From Clostridiaceae bacterium Marseille-Q4143 (GTDB lineage Bacteria > Bacillota > Clostridia > Lachnospirales > Lachnospiraceae): a stretch of 64,000 nt of DNA. The stretch is taken from contig CP073693.1 of NCBI GenBank assembly GCA_018228645.1, forward strand, positions 682,001 through 746,000. Direction: 5' to 3'. Made by a program: the position numbers and the translations under genes. The notes beneath the pieces are model-generated. The model saw only the letters and a program-made list of their open reading frames with translations. It ran no database searches and was not told the DNA's origin. Shown one piece after another: positions 58,002-64,000 of the stretch (within the stretch, counting starts at the first letter, position 1; the number at the start of each line of letters is the position of its first letter).

Positions 58002-58931
58002 TTAGATACCATACTCATTCAATAGTTTCATTTGATAGTCTGGATCTTTAGCTGCTCTTTTAGCCTCTTCATACCTTTCCTGTGTCAACAATAAGTCAAA
58101 CAGTATTCTATCTCTGGCTAACGTTCTACTGGTTGCCTCTTTCGTTGCCTTTGCTGCCGCCTCTTCCGCTGCTTCTTTTTTCCAGTATTCTTTTGCTTCT
58201 TCCAGATCATACTCTTTTAGTAACATTGCAATTACCTCCGTACCGTTTCTGCTTAAAATATCGGTTAGCAAGCCTCTCTTCATGCCTTCTTCCCACGCTT
58301 TGCGCATTGCTTCTTCTTTATCCATGCCCTTTTCCAGATAATCACGGACAATTGCTACCAATTCACTGTACTGTCTCAAGCGCTGACATTTTTCCATTAA
58401 TTCTCTGTTATGGCCAAAATTAATATTCAGCACCCGCGCCCTGCATTCCAATGACGGTATCTGTTCCTTCATCTCTTTCGGAAATGCATCTGATAAGAGC
58501 AATTCTTCTTCCTCTGGTGCGTCTTTTTCCCCATTGTAGAAGACAATATACTTCGGAAATGGAAGAGGAATCTGAGATTCCGCATAAAGCCGATATCCAT
58601 TTCTATTGATATACTCCATATATACCTGTGTGAAATAGATCAGTCCACGCAACGGCATATTTAAATTTTTGGTGCTCTGATGTTCATACATGTTCAAAGA
58701 AAGTCCCACAACAAACGACAGATCATTTCTCATTCCAATAAAAAAGGTATCTTCCAGAGTTGTCACTTCAACTGCTTCCGGATCATCATAATCTGACCCG
58801 TTAAGCGCATTGTAAAGTTCCAGCTGATACTTTTTCTCTTCAAATGCCATTCGAAAGACACTGTCCTTGTACTTTGCATTAATAAATTGTCTCTTTGTTT
58901 CTTTCCTCTGTTCTGCTGCAAGTTTTTCCAA
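58002..58931 (-). CDS. Rpn-family PD-(D/E)XK nuclease, copy 2
   Basis: A 309-residue near-duplicate of the neighbouring Rpn protein; only Gln/Lys (MDQEEA/MDKEEA) and Ile/Met changes are seen before residue 243. The tail reads AAAKATKEATSRTLARDRIL and ends LLNEYGI, with a 4-residue Ala/Lys insertion and many substitutions against copy 1. The same TTG start and ribosome site are used. Such variable helical tails are known for the family and may alter partner recognition. Confidence 0.87.
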   Translation of the reverse strand: MEKLAAEQRKETKRQFINAKYKDSVFRMAFEEKKYQLELYNALNGSDYDDPEAVEVTTLEDTFFIGMRNDLSFVVGLSLNMYEHQSTKNLNMPLRGLIYFTQVYMEYINRNGYRLYAESQIPLPFPKYIVFYNGEKDAPEEEELLLSDAFPKEMKEQIPSLECRARVLNINFGHNRELMEKCQRLRQYSELVAIVRDYLEKGMDKEEAMRKAWEEGMKRGLLTDILSRNGTEVIAMLLKEYDLEEAKEYWKKEAAEEAAAKATKEATSRTLARDRILFDLLLTQERYEEAKRAAKDPDYQMKLLNEYGI

Positions 58932-59122
58932 AATAACTCCTTCCTCTCACATATGGATTCTGTGAAGAAAAGAGCCCTTTTCAGGTATCATGCCTTGTAC
59001 TCCCAATTTTCGGAACTTCCATCCCCGCGGTTTCCATATCCAGTTGTGTTCATCGTCGGGAATGTTGCTCGAACTGAGCTTCCGAAAATGTGATTCGATA
59101 GATTTATATTTACTGTATGTTT

Positions 59123-59151
59123 ATAATAACATATAGTTTTTTAGATTACAA
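59123..59151 (-). promoter_or_regulatory. Promoter of Rpn copy 2
   Basis: TTGTAA (59146-59151), 17 bp, TATTAT (59123-59128) on the minus strand. Confidence 0.6.
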
Positions 59152-59169
59152 CATGTTTTTGTTATACAA

Positions 59170-59217
59170 CGAAAAAAAGAACTGCTGTCACAGGAACTTT
59201 CATTCCTGTGACATCAG
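59170..59217 (-). terminator. Terminator of the SAF/TTT operon
   Basis: TGTCACAGGAA (59186-59196) pairs exactly with TTCCTGTGACA (59203-59213), extended by GCTG/CAGC. On the minus strand a seven-T run follows. Confidence 0.85.
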
Positions 59218-59233
59218 CTCACAATTTTATTTT

Positions 59234-60283
59234 CTATTTTTTGAGTTCTCTATAGTCATCCTCAGATGCCTGCATGTAATCCTGTGCTTCCTGACCAATA
59301 AGGAAGACCGGGCTTGCTGCATATTTATCAACATACTCTGCTGTCCATTCCGGAGAATCTACAAGCTGCTGGAAAATATCACAGTAGTATGCATATGCTT
59401 CATTAGAAATTGTTTTCGGAACCGCAAAGCCTCTCCACATCGGGCTCTCAATATCTCCAAGGCCAAGCTCTTCTGCTGTAGGTGCAGTATCAAGCGGTGC
59501 TGCAAAATGCTCTGACTGGAATGCTACATACGGAACAAGCTCTCCTGACTCAACATAGGAAATGCAGGATGATGGTTTTGCTACAACAAAATCTGCATGA
59601 TTGCCAAGCATCGTTACAATGGCTTCACCTGTAGAGTTATGCTGTACATACGGCATCTGGTCTTCTGTAAGTCCTGCAGCTGCGATCACTTTCTGATAGG
59701 TAATCGGGTCAACTCCGCCTGATCCTGCAATTGTTACAACAGTTCCTGCTTTTGCTGCTTCCACTGCTGCATTAAAATCTTCATACTTACACTGTGGTGT
59801 AGAAAGAAGTACTTCCTGCTCCGCAGATACAACCGCTACTGCTTTGTAGCTATCAACGCCAAACATATCTGCGTCAACCTGATTGATTACATCTCCAAAT
59901 CCATAGCACATCAACAGATAATCATCTTTTTTAGCATCTGCAACATACTGCCAGCCGACTGCTCCGCCACCATCATTTTTATAATCTACAACAAAATCTG
60001 TGTCAATTCCAATCTCTTTAAATGTATCAATAACCGCACGGGTATTAATATCACTTCCACCGCCTGATGCAGAAAGACAAACAATGCTGACACTCTTTTC
60101 TGGTGCCCATGTTACAGCAGTTTCTGCTGCTTCCTCCTCACCACTATCCTCAGCATCTGCAGTATCTTCTGTGGTTGTTTCTTCCGCTGCTGCAGGTTCA
60201 GATGTTGTTTCTTTACTTCCACAGCCACTCACCATGGAAACCGTTAAACCTAACATTAATAATGTTGCAATTGCTTTTTTCAT
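59234..60283 (-). CDS. tctC: TTT transporter substrate-binding lipoprotein TctC, second system
   Basis: A 349-residue receptor with a lipoprotein signal (LMLGLTVSMVSGCGSKE, Cys at about residue 21) and an acidic linker. Then comes a TctC/Bug fold with KSVSIVCLSASGGGSDINTR in the place of the usual carboxylate-binding loop. It is last in the operon SAF oxidoreductase-tctB-tctA-tctC, whereas operon 2 has tctC first. It is only distantly similar to the TctC at 15252, so the ligands probably differ. AGGGGGGCTTTACA precedes the ATG. Confidence 0.92.
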   Translation of the reverse strand: MKKAIATLLMLGLTVSMVSGCGSKETTSEPAAAEETTTEDTADAEDSGEEEAAETAVTWAPEKSVSIVCLSASGGGSDINTRAVIDTFKEIGIDTDFVVDYKNDGGGAVGWQYVADAKKDDYLLMCYGFGDVINQVDADMFGVDSYKAVAVVSAEQEVLLSTPQCKYEDFNAAVEAAKAGTVVTIAGSGGVDPITYQKVIAAAGLTEDQMPYVQHNSTGEAIVTMLGNHADFVVAKPSSCISYVESGELVPYVAFQSEHFAAPLDTAPTAEELGLGDIESPMWRGFAVPKTISNEAYAYYCDIFQQLVDSPEWTAEYVDKYAASPVFLIGQEAQDYMQASEDDYRELKK

Positions 60284-60295
60284 TGTAAAGCCCCC

Positions 60296-61795
60296 CTATG
60301 AATGTTTTTTAATTTTTGCAATTGTCATTCTGACAATCGGTGTCATGATAGTAATAATGAAAATTGCAAGGCATACTGCAGAAATCGGTGAAGACCAGAA
60401 AATCGAAATCTTTCCTGCAGATGAAGCAAACGCTCTTCTCATATAAGTCTCCAGCATCGGAGCCAGTACAAAGGCCAGCAGCAATGGTGCCATCGGATAT
60501 TTGTGTTTTACCAGAAAGTAGCAGACAACTCCTGCGACAAACATAACTACCACACCATAAATAGATCTTGTACAGCTATAAGAACCTGCAATACAAATCA
60601 TCGTCACAACTGGTACCAGAATTCCATTAGGAACACAAATTACTTTGGACAAAATCGGTACCAATAACAATCCACACAGAAGTGCAAAAATATTTGCAAA
60701 GAACAGTGATGCAATACAGCCCCATGCGAAATCTGAATTTGTTGTAAAAAGTAATGGTCCCGGCTGTAATCCCCACATCATCAATCCGCCAAGCAGGACA
60801 GATCCTGTACTGGAGCCAGGAATTCCAAGGGCAAGCAATGGAGCGAAACAGCCTGCGCATGCTGCATTGTTAGCAGATTCACAGGAAGCAATACCTTCAA
60901 TGGCTCCCTCTCCCAATGGCTCCTCTGACTTAAATAATTTCTTCTGCGTCATATATCCAACCATGGATGCTGTGGTTGCTCCAGCTCCTGGAAGAATGCC
61001 AACTATCGTTCCCAATACTCCATTTCTGAGACATACAGGAAGAATCCTTTTCCATTCGTGTTTAGTCAGAAAATTCTTTTTTACAGAAAGTTTTTCGCCC
61101 GATACCGCCTGTCCATCTTTCTCTGTTACCAAACCAATGACCTGTGAAAATCCTACTGCTCCAATAACAAGTGGTGTAAATGGAAGTCCTCCTAAAAGAT
61201 AAATATTATGGAATGTTAATCTTAAACTGGCATTAATCGGATCAGTTCCGATACATGTAAGTAATGCACCTATTAAAGTAGCAATTAGTCCTTTAATCGG
61301 GTTTTCACCAATCAACCACGTAACAGAGGTTAAAGCCAGCATCAAAAGTGTCGTCATTTCTGCCGGTCCAAATTTTAAACCAAGTCTGGCTAATCCAACC
61401 GCTGAATAAGTAAGTATTACCATTCCTATAAAACCGCCAACAAAAGAAGACATATTTGCGGTCATCAGTGCTTTCCCAGCTCTTCCTTTTTTCGCCAATG
61501 GATATCCATCCAGAGTAGTCATAATTGCTGGGCTATCTCCAGGAATGTTCAAAAGGATTGCACTATAACTTCCTCCAAACATACATGCATAGTAAAGCGT
61601 ACATAATAAAACAATTGCACTTGTAGCATTCATCCCATATGTAAGGGGCAGTAATAACGCAACTCCTGCCAGCGAACCAATTCCCGGCATTGCTCCGACA
61701 AAAATACCAAGTATTGCACCCAGACAAGCAATCAGTATATTCTGCCCTGTAAACAGAACGCTGAAACCACTCAGCAAAAATTGTAAATTCTCCAT
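60296..61795 (-). CDS. tctA: TTT transporter large membrane subunit TctA, second system
   Basis: A 499-residue protein with about 12 membrane segments and the paired signatures GIFVGAMPGIGSLAGVALLL (residues 30-49) and VGILPGAGATTASMVGY (mid-protein). It forms the channel of a tripartite carboxylate importer with the flanking TctB and TctC. It begins 10 bp after tctB and ends 12 bp before tctC. Its expression should be sigma-54 dependent through the upstream promoter. Confidence 0.93.
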   Translation of the reverse strand: MENLQFLLSGFSVLFTGQNILIACLGAILGIFVGAMPGIGSLAGVALLLPLTYGMNATSAIVLLCTLYYACMFGGSYSAILLNIPGDSPAIMTTLDGYPLAKKGRAGKALMTANMSSFVGGFIGMVILTYSAVGLARLGLKFGPAEMTTLLMLALTSVTWLIGENPIKGLIATLIGALLTCIGTDPINASLRLTFHNIYLLGGLPFTPLVIGAVGFSQVIGLVTEKDGQAVSGEKLSVKKNFLTKHEWKRILPVCLRNGVLGTIVGILPGAGATTASMVGYMTQKKLFKSEEPLGEGAIEGIASCESANNAACAGCFAPLLALGIPGSSTGSVLLGGLMMWGLQPGPLLFTTNSDFAWGCIASLFFANIFALLCGLLLVPILSKVICVPNGILVPVVTMICIAGSYSCTRSIYGVVVMFVAGVVCYFLVKHKYPMAPLLLAFVLAPMLETYMRRAFASSAGKISIFWSSPISAVCLAIFIITIMTPIVRMTIAKIKKHS

Positions 61796-61805
61796 TTCGC
61801 CCTCC

Positions 61806-62255
61806 CTATTTTATAAGTAATTCTCCTACAATTCCGTATTCAAATGGGATATTCAGCCAAATTACAAATACTCCAATAACAAGTACCATTAAAAATATCA
61901 TCGTAATAAGTGTTGTTTTCCAGGAGTATCTCTCTTTAAATTTCAGCCAGCAAAATGCAAGAATAAATCCTCCAGGAAGCACTCCAATAATATAATGTCC
62001 TGCTATAACCAGAAGAACACAAATTACAAGCAACCAGTTTTGACAATCGAATGTAGGCTCTTCATATTTTTTTGCCTGTATTAAATCAAGAATACCGACA
62101 AATACCAGAAAACCGCCTACCAATACCGGCATGAATCCTGCCATAGGTCCTTTCGTCGGCGAATATATTTCATAATTCAAAAGACTTAAAACTGCAAATA
62201 TTCCACCGAAAAGAATGCTGCCTATAGGAATTAAATATTTAGTTTGAAACCGCAT
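61806..62255 (-). CDS. tctB: TTT transporter small membrane subunit TctB, second system
   Basis: A 149-residue protein with four predicted membrane helices and a KKYEEPTF cytoplasmic loop, as in TctB-like proteins. It lies between the SAF-domain gene and tctA. GAGGGGGGAGTAGAA precedes the ATG. Confidence 0.87.
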   Translation of the reverse strand: MRFQTKYLIPIGSILFGGIFAVLSLLNYEIYSPTKGPMAGFMPVLVGGFLVFVGILDLIQAKKYEEPTFDCQNWLLVICVLLVIAGHYIIGVLPGGFILAFCWLKFKERYSWKTTLITMIFLMVLVIGVFVIWLNIPFEYGIVGELLIK

Positions 62256-62277
62256 TTCTACTCCCCCCTCAAGGCTT

Positions 62278-63645
62278 TTACAGGTTCAATCCCTGTACAT
62301 AAAGTTTATAGATATCCAATCCGGACAGATCCACGTCATCCATGGTGATTGGCTGTCCTTTCTTTACTTCTCTTGTCAGTTCCGTACCGCTCAGCAGATA
62401 GTACGGTGCCAGATTCTGTACCTCTTTGCTTTCCAAGAGTTCCGGTGCCAGACCATCAATTTCATGATGATGTCCGTGTACTGTAAATTTCGTTCCTGCT
62501 TTCAGGTCCTCCTTTGCCACACCGGAGAGGACAGATACCTGACGGCAGTCTGTACGGGTTCCGATTCCAAGGAGATCACCCAGAAGAATGGTGATCGGGC
62601 TTTCCAGTCCCATCATGTGGTACGGCCAGTAGATACATGCATATTTCTTATTTCTTCCTACTACATGACCTTTTGCTTCCAGCAGCTCCCACATCTTTGC
62701 ATTGTCGCATTTTACGATAAGGTATTCGCCGCCTGCGAAGCTTGCTTCATCCACACCCCTTAAGTTATGGAAGACATCCACAACGCCTGTCTTCTTCAGA
62801 ATTCCTCCATCTTCCTCTGGAATCAGGATGTCTGCCAGCTCACTTGGCTTTGCAATCGGATAATCCATGGTAGGTGTTGCCGGAACCAGACCTGTGATGT
62901 TGGATACCAGATTCATCTCGCAGAGATCTGCACAAATGACTTCTGTATATTTTCCAAGAAGCTTCTTTCTTTCTTCCAGTGTTTTGGTTCCTTCATATCT
63001 CCAGCAGTCCAGCATCTGAGGCATATCTTCCTCGATACCGCTGCCATCAGTATACGTAAGCTTTCCAGTCTCTCTGTCCCAAACGAAATCATACTCACTG
63101 GATTTTCCTGCTGCAATGATCTCCAATCCAAGTGTCTTTCCCCAGGAGATCAGGTCTACCAGATTTCTCGGCTGGTCTCCATTTACCAGTGCATAAACTG
63201 CCTGATTCTTTGCTGCCAGCTGGTGAAGTGCCGGTCCGCTGACACTGTCCGTTTCCTTTGAAACCATATAGACATTGATACCTTTATTGAGTGCTATCAC
63301 TGCCGCATCGGAGCTTACTGTTGTGTTTCCGGTACACTCTACAATACCGGTCACACCACATTCCATAACCATACGATAATCTGCCACAATGATGATGGCA
63401 TCTTCCGGTGCTTTCTTAATTTCTTCCTCATCCTTGCATACAACGATTTTATTTTCGTCATAACCAATCTCTTTTAATACTGCCAGACACTCTTCCGGAT
63501 GGCGGGAGCATACTGCCCGCAGCTCCATCAGATCCACATGAAGAATCTGAGCAAGTAATGTATATCCGTATCCACGGGTCGCACCAATGATTCCGACTTT
63601 TGATTTTTTACCATTGACTCCCGCAAACAGATTTGTATAATCCAT
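62278..63645 (-). CDS. SAF-domain NAD(P)-binding oxidoreductase (COG4091-like)
   Basis: A 455-residue protein resembling 'predicted homoserine dehydrogenases with SAF domain'. An N-terminal Rossmann fold starts at KVGIIGATRGYGYTLLAQIL. Homoserine-dehydrogenase-like segments follow (GIVECTGNTTVSS, VYMVSKETDSVSGPAL). A C-terminal SAF domain (about 355-420) contains VHGHHHEIDG. Relatives occur in sugar-acid and branched-acid catabolic clusters, but the reaction is not established. It is the first gene of the operon with tctBAC, so it probably handles the imported compound. AAGGAGAGGTATTTCACTT precedes the ATG. Confidence 0.85.
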   Translation of the reverse strand: MDYTNLFAGVNGKKSKVGIIGATRGYGYTLLAQILHVDLMELRAVCSRHPEECLAVLKEIGYDENKIVVCKDEEEIKKAPEDAIIIVADYRMVMECGVTGIVECTGNTTVSSDAAVIALNKGINVYMVSKETDSVSGPALHQLAAKNQAVYALVNGDQPRNLVDLISWGKTLGLEIIAAGKSSEYDFVWDRETGKLTYTDGSGIEEDMPQMLDCWRYEGTKTLEERKKLLGKYTEVICADLCEMNLVSNITGLVPATPTMDYPIAKPSELADILIPEEDGGILKKTGVVDVFHNLRGVDEASFAGGEYLIVKCDNAKMWELLEAKGHVVGRNKKYACIYWPYHMMGLESPITILLGDLLGIGTRTDCRQVSVLSGVAKEDLKAGTKFTVHGHHHEIDGLAPELLESKEVQNLAPYYLLSGTELTREVKKGQPITMDDVDLSGLDIYKLYVQGLNL

Positions 63646-63689
63646 AAGTGAAATACCTCTCCTTCTCTTATCTGCTTATGCCATAGTAT

Positions 63690-63709
63690 TAAGCAAGAGC
63701 TGTGCCAAA
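63690..63709 (-). promoter_or_regulatory. Sigma-54 (SigN) promoter of the SAF/TTT operon
   Basis: On the minus strand TTGGCAC-AGCTC-TTGCTT (63691-63708) has the GG and GC doublets of -24/-12 promoters with the standard spacing. It lies about 45 bp before the first gene. Confidence 0.85.
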
Positions 63710-63788
63710 TTAAATTTTCGCTAATTTCTCGTCAAAATCCTGTTAATTTCTACACATCTTTCATAAATTCATTGCTATCCCATACGCA

Positions 63789-63810
63789 ATGCAATGCAAC
63801 TGCATTGCAT
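63789..63810 (-). promoter_or_regulatory. Palindromic upstream activator site
   Basis: ATGCAATGCA (63789-63798) and TGCATTGCAT (63801-63810) form a perfect 10-bp inverted repeat with a 2-bp centre, about 100 bp upstream of the sigma-54 promoter, the usual place for an enhancer-binding-protein site. The PrpR-type activator at 54621 is the obvious candidate to bind it. Confidence 0.65.
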
Positions 63811-63817
63811 TTAGGTT

Positions 63818-63848
63818 TAAAAAAAGAGACTGCCTGTTCAGCAGTCTC
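63818..63848 (-). terminator. Terminator of the gene entering from the right edge
   Basis: GAGACTGC (63826-63833) and GCAGTCTC (63841-63848) with a seven-T run on the minus strand. Confidence 0.85.
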
Positions 63849-63870
63849 AAATCACGATTCTATCGCACTT

Positions 63871-64000
63871 TTATGCAATAGCTTCAGCCAAAGAATCAAG
63901 AATTTCTTTTTCCACCGTCATGTCAAATCCGTCCACACCCATCTTCTTCTCTTTAAGAACGCCATCCACACTGCCGATCTCCAGTGTAGCTGCCAGATAA
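63871..64000 (-). CDS. Unidentified protein, C-terminal 42 residues (runs off window end)
   Basis: The frame reads LAATLEIGSVDGVLKEKKMG and ends DSLAEAIA with a TAA at 63871. It is followed by a good terminator, so it is a real gene end. Too little is visible to assign a family. It lies upstream of, and in the same direction as, the SAF/TTT operon, but is separated from it by the terminator. Confidence 0.7.
   Translation of the reverse strand, partial: YLAATLEIGSVDGVLKEKKMGVDGFDMTVEKEILDSLAEAIA

Larger units (their letters stand above)
57934..59188 (-). repeat. Rpn unit 2 (direct repeat)
   Basis: The second copy of the 1.24-kb unit at 56541-57783. It differs mainly in the last 150 bp of the gene. 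It ends within the terminator of the TTT operon. Confidence 0.85.

Noticed and set aside
56609..58931. Rpn genes as parts of an active insertion sequence
   Set aside because: Although the family is often labelled 'transposase', no terminal inverted repeats or target duplications bound the units; the pair looks like a tandem duplication.

Overview
The window looks like a chromosome segment of a gut-type Lachnospiraceae (Clostridia, Bacillota). The str and rpoBC ribosomal/polymerase clusters, an SpoVT sporulation regulator, a PrsA-type lipoprotein chaperone pair, a DUF3048 lipoprotein, an HtrA protease and IS1182/ISLre2 elements all fit that group, as do the consensus SigA promoters and strong GGAGG ribosome sites. 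I cannot name the species.

Layout. 1-900: 5' part of the Mg2+ channel gene mgtE (minus) with a long leader holding a 29-codon ORF and a terminator that can be disrupted by part of that ORF. 916-5934: str operon rpsL-rpsG-fusA-tuf (minus) with its own perfect-consensus promoter. 6.0-20.0 kb: a catabolic island between rpsL and rpoC: a VanZ-like gene, an AraC regulator, and two paralogous operons. Operon 1 is aldolase-dehydrogenase-GntP permease-deacetylase-araC. Operon 2 is aldolase-dehydrogenase-tctC-tctB-tctA. A third aldolase copy lies directly behind the rpoC terminator. An IS1182 remnant and a small folded repeat sit between these units. 20.1-31.5 kb: rpmG-secE-nusG-rplK-rplA-[L10 leader]-rplJ-rplL-rpoB-rpoC (minus). 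31.6-49.4 kb: housekeeping genes: a DUF6110/P1B-ATPase pair, spoVT, nicotinate phosphoribosyltransferase, two foldase lipoproteins, mfd, pth, a G3E GTPase, htrA, citrate synthase, a DUF3048 lipoprotein and an L,D-transpeptidase. 49.4-53.7 kb: a scar with a frameshifted AraC gene, a 3.2-kb IS1182/ISLre2 composite with a chimeric transposase, and a gutted serine-hydrolase gene. 53.7-64 kb: a cytidylate-kinase-like gene with a leader terminator, a PrpR-type sigma-54 activator, two tandem Rpn nuclease units, and a second TTT transporter operon (SAF-domain oxidoreductase-tctB-tctA-tctC) with a sigma-54 promoter and an upstream palindrome.

How it fits together. Two regions appear devoted to uptake and breakdown of small organic acids. 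In the first, an aldolase with altered catalytic residues and a D-2-hydroxyacid dehydrogenase form a repeated core paired with different transporters, probably under the AraC protein. In the second, a PrpR-type activator and SigN probably switch on a TTT importer and a SAF-domain oxidoreductase. The substrates cannot be told from sequence. The most interesting signals are the mgtE leader attenuator, the variant aldolases inserted in the rpoC-rpsL interval, the sigma-54 regulon unit, the folded repeat at 19.0 kb, the chimeric transposase and the diversified Rpn pair.
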